Shown: positions 17,126 to 25,273 of the stretch, piece after piece
Layout of the letters: each line of letters starts with the position of its first letter
How positions within the stretch are numbered: the first letter of the stretch is position 1
Source: JAJPHI01 sp035541875
GTDB taxonomy: Bacteria; Desulfobacterota; Binatia; Binatales; Binataceae
Assembly: GCA_035541875.1 (NCBI GenBank)
Contig: DATKML010000015.1
Location: forward strand, 1-64,000
Direction: 5' to 3'
DNA: 64,000 bases
The notes under the pieces: model-generated
Seen by the model: only the letters and a program-made list of their open reading frames with translations
What the model was told of the DNA's origin: nothing
Databases searched by the model: none
Program-made: the position numbers and the translations under genes

Positions 17126-17932
17126 TCAGTCCTCGGCGGTAAGCGCGTTCAGAACGTCGGCGGTGGTTATCACGCCCGCGAGTTTCCCGTCCTCAATAAC
17201 CGGAAGCGCTCCGATTTTGCGCTCGCGCAGCAGCCGCGCAGCCTCATGAATCGAGGTCGAAGGCGACACGGTAATCAACTGTTCGCTCATCGCCTTGAAG
17301 GCTTCGGTGTGTTCCCAAGCGCCAGTGTGGGTCCGGATATCACGGTCGGTGACGATGCCGACGACCTTGCCGTCCCTCACGACAGGAACGCAACGGAAAC
17401 CGCCCTGGAGCATCCGGTCGTGAACAATGGAGAGCTTGTCGTCGGGGTTCGCTGTGACCGGGTCTACGGTCATCCAAGTGCCCACGAGATGCTTCTGCGC
17501 GGGCATGTTCCGCACCATCAGGACCGGGCAGGTCGACTCGCGCACGACGAGTTCAGCGACACTGCCTAGAAAGAAGCGGGAGAAGCCACGTCGTCCATGC
17601 GTCGCCATCACAACGAGATCGGCCCCCGTCGTGCGTTCCGCTTTGAGAATTATTCCGGCGGGATCGCCCATGTCGGTCATCATCTCGTATTTGACACCGG
17701 CCAGATGTTTGCGAGCGATCTCTTCAAGCTTCTCGCGCGCCACCTGCTCCTGACCCTTGTACATATCGACGTAAACCGGCATCCCGGTGGGCGGTATGAT
17801 CAAGGGAACAACATGCAGGACGACGACGACACCATCGTTGTGTCGAGCGAACCGAGTCGCGGTCTCGAGTGCGTTGAGCGAGTTCTCATCGAAATCGATC
17901 GGGCAGAGAATCTTGCGATAAGGAAAGGCCAT
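17126..17932 (-). CDS. Universal stress protein fused to two CBS domains
   Basis: The 268-residue protein joins a full UspA domain (residues 1-145: YRKILCPIDFDENSLNALE to ATHGRRGFSRFFLGSVAELV) to a CBS pair (residues 150-268: GTWMTVDPVTANPDDKLSI, VVGIVTDRDIRTH, SEQLITVSPSTSIHEAARL, LAGVITTADVLNAL). Both modules bind adenine nucleotides, so it may integrate energy status. AGGAG precedes the ATG. It is divergent from the CBS gene at 18216 and the pair share a symmetric regulatory region. Confidence 0.9.
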   Translation of the reverse strand: MAFPYRKILCPIDFDENSLNALETATRFARHNDGVVVVLHVVPLIIPPTGMPVYVDMYKGQEQVAREKLEEIARKHLAGVKYEMMTDMGDPAGIILKAERTTGADLVVMATHGRRGFSRFFLGSVAELVVRESTCPVLMVRNMPAQKHLVGTWMTVDPVTANPDDKLSIVHDRMLQGGFRCVPVVRDGKVVGIVTDRDIRTHTGAWEHTEAFKAMSEQLITVSPSTSIHEAARLLRERKIGALPVIEDGKLAGVITTADVLNALTAED

Positions 17933-17960
17933 GGCGAATCTCCTGGTCCAGCCGTCTTTA

Positions 17961-17976
17961 AGCTAACGATGTGCCA
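17961..17976 (-). promoter_or_regulatory. Sigma-54 promoter of the Usp-CBS/CoA-transferase operon
   Basis: The minus strand reads TGGCACATCGTTAGCT: an exact TGGCAC -24 box and a -12 box with one change (TAGCT for TTGCW). The predicted transcription start is near 17950. The nearer palindrome centre (18046) is 96 bases upstream. Confidence 0.75.
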
Positions 17977-18037
17977 AGGATCAGGCCGCGAGAGAGGTAA
18001 CAATCCGAAGTAGACGCGGCGGTCGAACGGATGCGAT

Positions 18038-18054
18038 CGTATCCAAAGGAACCA
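18038..18054. promoter_or_regulatory. Enhancer-like palindrome, copy 2
   Basis: CGTATCC-AAA-GGAACCA; centre 18046. It lies 96 bases from the leftward and 128 from the rightward predicted transcription start, and 32 bases from copy 3. Confidence 0.7.
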
Positions 18055-18069
18055 ATTTCGTCGAGTGAT

Positions 18070-18086
18070 TGGCGCCAAAGGAGCCG
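18070..18086. promoter_or_regulatory. Enhancer-like palindrome, copy 3
   Basis: TGGCGCC-AAA-GGAGCCG; centre 18078. It lies 96 bases from the rightward and 128 from the leftward predicted transcription start, mirroring copy 2. Confidence 0.65.
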
Positions 18087-18147
18087 GTTCGGTAGCAACT
18101 CGACCGATACTGAAAACAGCCATTAGTGCTTTGGGTTCTTGGCTGCT

Positions 18148-18163
18148 TGGCAAGCGATTTGCA
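18148..18163 (+). promoter_or_regulatory. Sigma-54 promoter of the Hrp1-like CBS gene
   Basis: TGGCAAGCGATTTGCA matches the -24/-12 consensus at every position except one (A for C). The predicted transcription start is near 18174, 42 bases before the ATG at 18216. Confidence 0.85.
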
Positions 18164-18215
18164 GCCGAAATTAAAAGGCGGATAACAGCGTTAGCGAGTC
18201 TGCGGGAGGGAATTC

Positions 18216-18611
18216 ATGGAAATCATCCATATCATGTCGAAACATCCTGAAACGGTTGAGCCTGGCGACACCCTTGCGAAGGCTTCGCAGATGATGGAGG
18301 TTGGCGGATTCCGCCGCTTGGCAGTCGTCAAGGATGGCGCCGTGGTCGGAATGCTAACGGAGAGAGACGTGCGGCAGCATCGCGGCCATCTGGACGCGAC
18401 GCGCGTGAACGCTGCGATGAGCGAGCCTGTGCTGTCGGTGACTCCTCACACCACAGTGCAGGAAGCGGTGCGCATGATGCTCAAGCGGAAGGTTGGCGGC
18501 ATGCCCGTAATCGACAAGGGCAACCTAGTCGGGATGGTTACGACCACCGACATGCTCGAAGCCTTGCTGCAGATTGTCGAAGATTACGAGGCATCGCATC
18601 CGAAGCACTAA
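18216..18611 (+). CDS. CBS-domain protein resembling mycobacterial hypoxic response protein 1
   Basis: The 131-residue protein is just two CBS domains: MSKHPETVEPGDTLAKASQM, VVGMLTERDVRQHRG, MSEPVLSVTPHTTVQEAVRM, LVGMVTTTDMLEALL. Size and layout resemble Hrp1 (Rv2626c) of Mycobacterium tuberculosis, a DosR-regulated protein, though tandem CBS proteins are common and direct orthology is not shown. GGGAGGG precedes the ATG. It is transcribed alone from the sigma-54 promoter at 18148-18163 and ends in a large hairpin. Confidence 0.85.
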   Translation: MEIIHIMSKHPETVEPGDTLAKASQMMEVGGFRRLAVVKDGAVVGMLTERDVRQHRGHLDATRVNAAMSEPVLSVTPHTTVQEAVRMMLKRKVGGMPVIDKGNLVGMVTTTDMLEALLQIVEDYEASHPKH

Positions 18612-18638
18612 CGCGATTCCTAGCCGACCAATCAGAAG

Positions 18639-18676
18639 CTCGGCCTCGAGACGACGAAGCCCGTCGCGAGGCCGAG
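18639..18676. terminator. Bidirectional terminator-like hairpin
   Basis: CTCGGCCTCG (18639-18648) pairs exactly with CGAGGCCGAG (18667-18676), and the interior adds ACGACG/CGTCG pairs. It sits between the convergent CBS and cytochrome c genes, three bases before the cytochrome stop. There is no T-run. Confidence 0.5.
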
Positions 18677-18678
18677 GC

Positions 18679-19119
18679 TCAGGGTGCCTGCAGCGTCTGG
18701 ATATAGTCGACAAGCGCGTTGATACGAGCTTTGACCTGCGTGTCGGTTTGGGTGCCGTCCGCTTTGAATTTCAAACCCCATTGCGGCATGTCGCCGACAA
18801 GATGAGCCTGAAAGCGTTTGCTGCCATCGATAATGTCGTAGACTTTCTGATGGGGAAACTGGCCACCATTCGTCCTCGTCAGTGTGGTCAGGTCGATTGC
18901 CTTATAGCCAGGGACGTTGCGCATCCCCGGCATTGAGCCCTTGCCGCTCGCCCCGTGGCATCGGGCGCAGTTATCGAGGAAATCCTGCTTACCATTGGAA
19001 TCGGCCGCGAACGCGTTGGACATTGTGAGGGCGAGGACGAGAGCAGTTCCAAGAATTTTCCAGAAATCGAGAAACAAGTTGGCCTCCGCACTTGTCCCAA
19101 GTGCGCGAGGGAGCGTCAC
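18679..19119 (-). CDS. Periplasmic cytochrome c (monohaem)
   Basis: The 146-residue frame starts at a GTG whose last bases overlap the preceding stop (GTGA). A signal peptide (ILGTALVLALTMSNAFA, about residues 22-38) is followed by the haem site CARCH and the likely axial methionine in GDMPQWGL. It is the last gene of a minus-strand operon with usp, hsp20 and the phosphotransferase-kinase, so it falls under the sigma-54 promoter at 21773-21788. A similar C-terminus lies at 1-210. It probably carries electrons in the periplasm; its partner is unknown. Confidence 0.85.
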   Translation of the reverse strand: MTLPRALGTSAEANLFLDFWKILGTALVLALTMSNAFAADSNGKQDFLDNCARCHGASGKGSMPGMRNVPGYKAIDLTTLTRTNGGQFPHQKVYDIIDGSKRFQAHLVGDMPQWGLKFKADGTQTDTQVKARINALVDYIQTLQAP

Positions 19120-20717
19120 TGGGAATCTGCGCTTATTCTATGCTCGATCGCAGCAAGAATCGTCTCAGCATTATGAGCTTGATCGCTGCCGACAACGAGT
19201 AGCGACGAGGGTGAGACCTCGTCCAGAGGCTCAAACTCCCGAAGCTGTGCCAGGTAGATATCTACGGTGGCATCCGAGATTTCATCGAGCCGCGAACTAC
19301 GTTCGATAAGTCGTCTAATCACGACGCTTTTTTCGGCGCGGCACTCTACGAAGATGAGATTTATACCGAGCCGTCGCGCCAGCTCGGCAGCCATCGCACG
19401 CTCCGAGCGTCGACGAAAGGTCGCGTCGAGGATCACGCCGCTACCGAGACGCAGAACCTCTTCCGCTTTCGCCAACAAGGATTCATAGACTCGCTGGGTA
19501 AAATCCTCGGTATAGGCACCCGATCCGTAGGATGCGTTCAGGCGGACCGTCGGCTGAACGCCCGCGAGTCGTTTGCGTTCCGCATCAGAGGAAAGCACCT
19601 GGAAGCCGATACGATCGCGAATAGCGCGAGCGAGAGTTGATTTACCGGTCCCCGATAGTCCGCACACGACGACCAGTGTTAGAGTTCGCGGTGTCTTGGC
19701 ATATTCGCAAGCAAGCTCCAGGTAGCGACGAGCGCGTTCCCGTGCGAGGACCCGGTCCGCCACTGAGCAATCATCCTGTCGGCTTCGGGTTAGTTCCACT
19801 TTCGCCCTCACAGTCGCCCGACTCGACTTGTAGAGGGGCAGCAAAATCGTGAGGTCCGGATCATTGGTTGCTGCGCAATAGGAACGAACTAACTCTCGCG
19901 AGAGATCACTCCGCCCGATGTAATCGAGATCCATGGCAAGAAAAGCAATATCGGCGGCGACATCGCCGTAACGAAGGCGTTCACTAAATTCGAGCGCATC
20001 GACGATGCGGATGTCGTCGGGCATCAGATAGATCGAATCGCAGCGCAGATCACCGTGACCATCGCACACACGGCCGTCACGGGCACGCTGATTGATAAAC
20101 TCCCAGTGCGTTGAGATGAATTGGCGGGTGAAATTAGCGATCGTAGTAAGGCGATCATTGGTCAGCGTATCGGCGGCCAGTTCGCGTGTCTCGTTAAGAT
20201 TACCCACCATCTGCTGCCAGACGCGGGCGGCGGATCCGTAGTTCCATGCCTGATCGCGGGACGCCGTACGATGAAAAGCAGCCATCCGCTGGGAGATAGC
20301 CTCGATATCCGCCGTAGTGACGAGCCCGGACTCGATCAGTTGATCGAGTCGGCGTTCGTCGGGCAGACGGCGCATTGCGACCGCATAATCGACACTGGAC
20401 GGATCACCGTCAGGGGCTGCATCGAATCGGTAGCGCCCGGCCGTGAGGACGATCGGTATGACGCCGAGATAGACGTCGGGCGAAAGTCGTCGATTAATCT
20501 CGACCTCGAGTTGGCATAAGTCGTGTCGTCGAGCCGGTGTAGAGCAATCGATAAAGGGCAACTTGACCGGCTTGCGGACCTTGTACGCGGTATCGCCGAC
20601 GAGAAACACGCAGGAGGTGTGAGTGTGCCGGATTTCTACTGCTGTGGGGGCATTCGGATAGAACCCCGGCTGACTCATCGCCTCAAGCACGGGACTCAAT
20701 GTCGGCGGGATCTCCAT
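19116..20717 (-). CDS. Two-domain phosphotransferase-kinase (Rv2004c-like)
   Basis: The 533-residue protein has an aminoglycoside-phosphotransferase-like N-terminal half: KPVKLPFIDCSTPARR near residue 55, then the catalytic-loop segment CDGHGDLRCDSIYL and the metal-site DALEFSERLRYGDVAADIAFLAMDLDY. The C-terminal half (from about residue 355) is a P-loop kinase with Walker A GLSGTGKST and ILDATFRRRSER, as in gluconate kinase-like or polynucleotide kinase-like enzymes. The same fusion occurs in Rv2004c, a DosR-regulon protein of M. tuberculosis of unknown substrate. I chose the ATG at 20717 (MEIPPTLSP); a start at 20768 would overlap hsp20's 3' spacing. Confidence 0.85.
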   Translation of the reverse strand: MEIPPTLSPVLEAMSQPGFYPNAPTAVEIRHTHTSCVFLVGDTAYKVRKPVKLPFIDCSTPARRHDLCQLEVEINRRLSPDVYLGVIPIVLTAGRYRFDAAPDGDPSSVDYAVAMRRLPDERRLDQLIESGLVTTADIEAISQRMAAFHRTASRDQAWNYGSAARVWQQMVGNLNETRELAADTLTNDRLTTIANFTRQFISTHWEFINQRARDGRVCDGHGDLRCDSIYLMPDDIRIVDALEFSERLRYGDVAADIAFLAMDLDYIGRSDLSRELVRSYCAATNDPDLTILLPLYKSSRATVRAKVELTRSRQDDCSVADRVLARERARRYLELACEYAKTPRTLTLVVVCGLSGTGKSTLARAIRDRIGFQVLSSDAERKRLAGVQPTVRLNASYGSGAYTEDFTQRVYESLLAKAEEVLRLGSGVILDATFRRRSERAMAAELARRLGINLIFVECRAEKSVVIRRLIERSSRLDEISDATVDIYLAQLREFEPLDEVSPSSLLVVGSDQAHNAETILAAIEHRISADSQ

Positions 20718-20778
20718 GGTTTTGCCCCGATGGCGGACGGTTCGCCCTTTGGTACAACTTCGAATCAAGTTCGAATCG

Positions 20779-21258
20779 CTATTTTTCAGGCTCCGGCGGC
20801 CTGGGTTCGGCTGCTGCTTCCAAAGGAATCTTCTTGGCCGTCACTTCCCTGCCGATGGGCATCGTTACTTCGATCACGCCGTTCTTGAAAGTTGCTTTGA
20901 TCTTGTCGGGATCGGTTCCTTCAGGCAGAGTCATTCGCCGCTCAAACGAACCATAAGCAATTTCGCGACGAATATACTCCTCTTTCTTAATCTCTTTTTC
21001 TTCTTTCCGCTCGCCCTTAAAGGTCAGAACATTATCGATCACCGTCAGGTCGATATCCTTAGCTTCGAGCCCGGGAACGTCCGCTTTAATCGTCAAAACT
21101 CCCTCTTTAACGTAGCTCTCGATTGCAGGTAGATGGGCGGCAGCGCTTTGCGCCTCAGGAAGCCCGACATCATGAAACATATCCGATAGGCGACGATCGA
21201 CCTCGCGTCGCCAGCGCTCAAGCTCGTTGAACGGCCTCCATACAGATATTCCGCTCAT
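20779..21258 (-). CDS. Small heat-shock protein (Hsp20/alpha-crystallin)
   Basis: The 159-residue protein has an N-terminal WRPFNELERWRREVDRRLSDMF segment, an alpha-crystallin domain (residues about 45-140: VKEGVLTIKADVPGLEAKDI, LTFKGERKEEKE, YGSFERRMTLPEGTD, FKNGVIEVTMP) and a proline-rich C-terminus. It is an ATP-independent holdase. It lies 32 bases after usp and 61 before the phosphotransferase gene in one operon. A second hsp20 is at 48669. Confidence 0.95.
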   Translation of the reverse strand: MSGISVWRPFNELERWRREVDRRLSDMFHDVGLPEAQSAAAHLPAIESYVKEGVLTIKADVPGLEAKDIDLTVIDNVLTFKGERKEEKEIKKEEYIRREIAYGSFERRMTLPEGTDPDKIKATFKNGVIEVTMPIGREVTAKKIPLEAAAEPRPPEPEK

Positions 21259-21290
21259 TTTCCCGACCTCCTGAATAAGATTACTGTCCT

Positions 21291-21734
21291 TTATACGGCC
21301 GAAGAGGTTGCCCCATGTCCTTGCATCCGCACCGTGAGAACGGGAGCGGTTGATTCCCGCACCACCTTCTCGGCCACACTCCCGATGACTAAATGCGAAA
21401 GTCCGCGACGCCCGTGCGTTGCCATCACTACCAAATCGGCCTTCAGTTCCTTCGCTGCCTTAACCACTTCTTCAGCCGGATGGCCGTGGCGCAAGAGAGT
21501 TTCGTGTTCCACACCCTTCAGTTCATTTTCCGATGTGCGTTTCAGGCCAGTTCTGGCATCAGATTCGCGCTGCTGAGCGACTCGTGGAGCCGACACAACC
21601 AGTGGATCAGTCGGCGGAACCACGTGCAGCAGGTATAGTTTGCCCTCATCACGTAAGGCTAGACGACGAGCCAAGCGCAAGGCTTCAATCGAGTTGTCAT
21701 CGAAATCCACGGGGCAAAGGATTCGTTGAAACAT
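21291..21734 (-). CDS. Universal stress protein (UspA family)
   Basis: The 147-residue protein begins FQRILCPVDFDDNSIEALRLA and has the nucleotide-loop segment ATHGRRGLSHLVIGSVAEKVV near the end. It is the first gene of the minus-strand operon usp-hsp20-phosphotransferase-cytochrome c, about 28 bases downstream of the transcription start predicted from the sigma-54 promoter at 21773-21788. Confidence 0.9.
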   Translation of the reverse strand: MFQRILCPVDFDDNSIEALRLARRLALRDEGKLYLLHVVPPTDPLVVSAPRVAQQRESDARTGLKRTSENELKGVEHETLLRHGHPAEEVVKAAKELKADLVVMATHGRRGLSHLVIGSVAEKVVRESTAPVLTVRMQGHGATSSAV

Positions 21735-21772
21735 AGTTCCTGCTCGCTCTTCTTAACCTTAGGAGGAAACCT

Positions 21773-21788
21773 TGCACCCAACGTGCCA
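21773..21788 (-). promoter_or_regulatory. Sigma-54 promoter of the usp-hsp20 operon
   Basis: The minus strand reads TGGCACGTTGGGTGCA, identical to the consensus TGGCACG-N4-TTGCA except for one base in the -12 box. The predicted transcription start is near 21762. Palindrome centres lie 87 and 119 bases upstream. Confidence 0.85.
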
Positions 21789-21840
21789 ACTGATTGCATC
21801 CAGCCAGGGCTGGAACCTTTGAGCTGAGTAGCGCCGAAAC

Positions 21841-21857
21841 CGTACCCTTCGGCACAA
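21841..21857. promoter_or_regulatory. Enhancer-like palindrome, copy 4
   Basis: CGTACCC-TTC-GGCACAA; centre 21849. It is 32 bases from copy 5, the same spacing as copies 2 and 3. Confidence 0.6.
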
Positions 21858-21872
21858 AGGAAACGTGTCGTG

Positions 21873-21889
21873 TGTATCCGTTGGATACA
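21873..21889. promoter_or_regulatory. Enhancer-like palindrome, copy 5 (perfect)
   Basis: TGTATCC-GTT-GGATACA is a perfect 7+3+7 inverted repeat centred at 21881. It lies 86 bases from the rightward predicted transcription start (21967), mirroring copy 4's 87 bases from the leftward one. Confidence 0.75.
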
Positions 21890-21940
21890 ACGCCAGATCG
21901 GGCATAGTTCAAAGAACGATGGCCCCGCAGCGCAACCTTT

Positions 21941-21956
21941 GGGCACAAGAGATGCT
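21941..21956 (+). promoter_or_regulatory. Sigma-54 promoter of the ferritin-like/ATPase/GNAT operon
   Basis: GGGCACAAGAGATGCT has the invariant GG-N10-GC, a near-exact -24 box and ATGCT for TTGCW. The predicted transcription start is near 21967, 22 bases before the ATG at 21989. A further palindrome-like sequence (CGCAACC-TTT-GGGCACA, 21931-21947) overlaps the -24 box. Confidence 0.6.
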
Positions 21957-21988
21957 CATTTGTGGTCTGTGACCGAGGAGAAGATGCA

Positions 21989-22615
21989 ATGAACCGAGAC
22001 TTCGAAGTTCGCCAACTTTTGCGTGCCTACCGCAGCGGCCTGATGAGTGAGGCCGCCTTCGAGGAGGAAATAACCCAGCTCGAGCACGAGGCCTCCTCGC
22101 CTGAGGCTCAGCAGCAACCTCCCCCAGGCTTCGAGGCTTTCGGCCAGAGGTTTCGCTCGGAGCGCGATGCCGTACTCGAGTTCCTCGATAAGCTACACGC
22201 TACCCAGATGGATGCGGCTGTCGGTTTTGCCAAATGGGCCGCCGTCTGTAGGACGAATGGTCTGCGTGCCGGTCTGATGATTATCGCCGAACGCGACGCG
22301 TCGCATGCGCGAGCCTTGGAACGTCGAGCACGTGAGTTGGGCGGCGAACTCCATTCGACAGCAACCGAACAGGGCAGCAAACTCGTGGAACTAATGGCGA
22401 ACAAGGAGATCGCCGATATCGAGAAACTGGTGGCACTGACAAGCCTAATCCAGGATCCGCAGGAAGCTATCGCGCCGATCGTAAGCTTTGCTCAGCTCCT
22501 GAAAAAAGATGCGGAAACCAAACAGGCCTTGCGATTAATTGCCGAGGACGAGCTCTCTTCGACCGGATGGCTTCGAGATGTCTGCGGAGCTCTGGCCAAC
22601 GCGCAGGGGAAATGA
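21989..22615 (+). CDS. Ferritin-like four-helix protein
   Basis: The 208-residue product has a helical N-terminal segment (DFEVRQLLRAYRSGLMSEAAFEEEI) and then a ferritin-like region: RDAVLEFLDKLHATQMDAA, MIIAERDASHARALERRA (an E-x-x-x-x-H metal pattern) and further helices. It resembles rubrerythrin-type proteins by helix pattern only; a complete di-iron set is not clear. GAGGAG precedes the ATG. It is the first gene of an operon with a P-type ATPase 75 bases on. Confidence 0.55.
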   Translation: MNRDFEVRQLLRAYRSGLMSEAAFEEEITQLEHEASSPEAQQQPPPGFEAFGQRFRSERDAVLEFLDKLHATQMDAAVGFAKWAAVCRTNGLRAGLMIIAERDASHARALERRARELGGELHSTATEQGSKLVELMANKEIADIEKLVALTSLIQDPQEAIAPIVSFAQLLKKDAETKQALRLIAEDELSSTGWLRDVCGALANAQGK

Positions 22616-22690
22616 TCTCGCGCAAGTCCGCCCGCAGGTGTGATCGCTGACCGGTGTCGCTCTCGCGCTCCGTTAGTGTAGGGTCATCCT

Positions 22691-25273
22691 GTGGGCGACG
22701 ACACGGGATCAGTGACGACCTCGGCCGCCACGCTGGCCGAGGTCTTTCGCCAGTGTGGCAGCAACGAACAGGGTCTTAGCTCGGTTGAAGCAGCCCGCCG
22801 TCTCTCTGAAGAGGGTGCTAACGAAGCCACCCCGACCAGGATTGCGGGACCGCTACGGGAGTTCCTCCACTTCTGCCGCAATCCGCTGGTACTCATTCTC
22901 CTGGCAGCCGCGGCGATCTCCGCCGGATTGGGTCAGCTCGCCGACGCATCGATAATTGCCGGTATCGTAATTGTCAGCACCGTACTGAATTTCCTTCAGG
23001 CCTACCGCAGCCATCGTGCTGTCGAGCGCTTGCGGGACCAGATTGCTCCCACCGCAGAGGTGCTACGCGATGGAAAGTGGCAGGATCTGCAACGGCGCGA
23101 GGTTGTGCGGGGCGATATCGTGCGCATGGCCGCCGGATGCCTCGTCCCGGCCGACGCGCGCCTAATCGAGAGCCGCGATCTCCATCTGCAGCAAGCGGCG
23201 CTGACGGGAGAATCGGTACCCGTCGAAAAATTCGCCGATCGCGGCCCGGCCCGAATAGATTTGCAATCAACTTGCGCAGTCTTTCTCGGCACATCCGTCG
23301 TAAGTGGCACAGCGACCGCTGTGGTCGTTACCACCGGTGCAGGAACCGCCTTTGGTGGGATCGCCGCCAGTTTGATTCAACGCCGGCCCGAGACCGAATT
23401 TGATCGAGGCACCCGCAAGTTCGGCGTCCTGATCATGCAGACGGTGTCATTCCTGGTTCTCTTCATCCTGCTGGTCAATCTGAGCATCCACCGCAATCCG
23501 ATCGAGTCGTTGCTATTCGCCGTAGCTTTGGCTGTGGGTCTTACTCCCGAGTTCCTCCCGATGATCACGACCGTGACGCTCTCGATGGGAGCGGTGCGAA
23601 TGGCGCACGAAAAGGTCATCGTGAAGCATCTCGACGCGATCGAGAACTTCGGGAGTATCGACGTTCTTTGCTCCGACAAAACCGGCACGCTGACAGCAGG
23701 AGCGATCACTCTCGATCGTTCACTTGGTTGTTTCGGCGAGACTCGCGAAGAAGTCTTGCGGCTGGCCGCTTTGAACAGCACCTTCGAGACGGGAATCCGG
23801 AGCCCGCTCGACGACGCGATCCTTGCGGCTGCTGGTCATCAGACCGCGGGCTATACAAAGCTCGATGAGGTGCCGTTCGATTTCGAGCGACGGCGCCTCT
23901 CGATTGTCGTCGGCAGCGATAAAAATAGTTTGATCATCACCAAGGGCGCCCCTGAATCGATACTGAGCGTATGCACCAACTACCTGATCGACGGGGTATC
24001 GGAGCCGCTTAATAGCCCGAACCGCGAGCGCTGTATCGAGACCTTTCGCCAGCTCAGCGCAGAGGGTTTCCGTGTACTAGCCGTGGCACATCGGGAGGCC
24101 GATAAGCAGAGTGGGTTCACCGCCGCGAGCGAAACAGAGATGGTGCTCGACGGCTTCCTCACCTTCGTCGATCCGCCACGGCCGGGTGTTTCGGAGGCGC
24201 TCGCCGCGCTCCGCCGGGACGGCGTGCACGTAAAGATCCTTACCGGCGACAACGAACTCGTAACGCGGCACATCTGCACTCAGGTGGGGATCGACGCGAA
24301 CGAAATAGTGCTTGGCACAGACTTGGAGTCGATGTCCGACGCTGCGCTCACGTCGATCGCTGAACGGATCGACGTCTTCGCACGCGTCTCACCATCGCAG
24401 AAGAACCGGATTATCAATGCGCTTAAATTGCGGGGTCATGTCGTGGGCTTCCTCGGCGACGGCATCAACGATGCACCGTCGTTACATACAGCCGATGTCG
24501 GCATCTCGGTCTCGGGCGCGGTTGAAGTCGCGAAGGATGCGGCGGATCTGATCTTGTTGGAACCCGGTCTACAGGTCCTTCATCGCGGAATCGTCGAAGG
24601 GCGGAAAGCCTTCGGCAATCTGCTGAAATATCTGCTGATGGGCACCAGTTCGAACTTCGGGAACATGTTCAGCATGGCGGGCGCATCATTGTTTCTGCCT
24701 TTCCTGCCGATGCTTCCCACCCAGATTCTCCTGAACAATTTCCTCTACGATCTCGCGCAGGTGACAATTCCAACCGACAACGTTGATCCGGCCTATATCA
24801 GGAAACCTCAGCACTGGGATATTTCGATTATCCGTAACTTCATGATCTTCATCGGACCGGTCAGTTCGATTTATGATTTTCTGACCTTCTTCGTGATGTT
24901 GCGGGTGTTTCACGCGTCGGAAGAGCTGTTCCATACCGGATGGTTTGTTGAATCTCTGGCGACGCAGACCTTGGTGCTCTTCGTAATCCGCACCGCAGGT
25001 AATCCGTGGAGTCATCCGCCAAGTCGACCCCTCACGATCACAACCGTTGGTATCGTTGTTATCGGTCTATTCTTGCCGTATCTGCCGTTGGCGCACGATT
25101 TCGGTTTTGAACCGTTGCCGACGAGCTATTATGTATTTCTGACCGGTGCGACCGTTACCTACCTGGCGCTGGTCCAGATCGTTAAAGGCTATTTGATGGG
25201 CAGCCTGATTGAATCAGCCGAGGATTCAGCCCCCTGGAAGACGAGTCGTCTCCCACCTCTTGCGGCGATCTGA
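22691..25273 (+). CDS. P-type cation ATPase, MgtA-like (P3B)
   Basis: The 860-residue membrane pump starts at a GTG. It shows the N-terminal cation-ATPase domain (ANEATPTRIAGPLREFLHF), TGES (ALTGESVPVEK), the phosphorylation site CSDKTGTLT with Asp329, and the hinge GDGINDAPSL. The fourth membrane helix reads VGLTPEFLPMI, like the PEMLPMI of Mg2+-transporting MgtA/MgtB rather than PEGLP of Ca2+ pumps. About ten hydrophobic segments are present. Mg2+ import is the likeliest role. M. tuberculosis DosR controls a different P-type ATPase (CtpF). The GNAT gene overlaps its stop. Confidence 0.9.
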   Translation: MGDDTGSVTTSAATLAEVFRQCGSNEQGLSSVEAARRLSEEGANEATPTRIAGPLREFLHFCRNPLVLILLAAAAISAGLGQLADASIIAGIVIVSTVLNFLQAYRSHRAVERLRDQIAPTAEVLRDGKWQDLQRREVVRGDIVRMAAGCLVPADARLIESRDLHLQQAALTGESVPVEKFADRGPARIDLQSTCAVFLGTSVVSGTATAVVVTTGAGTAFGGIAASLIQRRPETEFDRGTRKFGVLIMQTVSFLVLFILLVNLSIHRNPIESLLFAVALAVGLTPEFLPMITTVTLSMGAVRMAHEKVIVKHLDAIENFGSIDVLCSDKTGTLTAGAITLDRSLGCFGETREEVLRLAALNSTFETGIRSPLDDAILAAAGHQTAGYTKLDEVPFDFERRRLSIVVGSDKNSLIITKGAPESILSVCTNYLIDGVSEPLNSPNRERCIETFRQLSAEGFRVLAVAHREADKQSGFTAASETEMVLDGFLTFVDPPRPGVSEALAALRRDGVHVKILTGDNELVTRHICTQVGIDANEIVLGTDLESMSDAALTSIAERIDVFARVSPSQKNRIINALKLRGHVVGFLGDGINDAPSLHTADVGISVSGAVEVAKDAADLILLEPGLQVLHRGIVEGRKAFGNLLKYLLMGTSSNFGNMFSMAGASLFLPFLPMLPTQILLNNFLYDLAQVTIPTDNVDPAYIRKPQHWDISIIRNFMIFIGPVSSIYDFLTFFVMLRVFHASEELFHTGWFVESLATQTLVLFVIRTAGNPWSHPPSRPLTITTVGIVVIGLFLPYLPLAHDFGFEPLPTSYYVFLTGATVTYLALVQIVKGYLMGSLIESAEDSAPWKTSRLPPLAAI

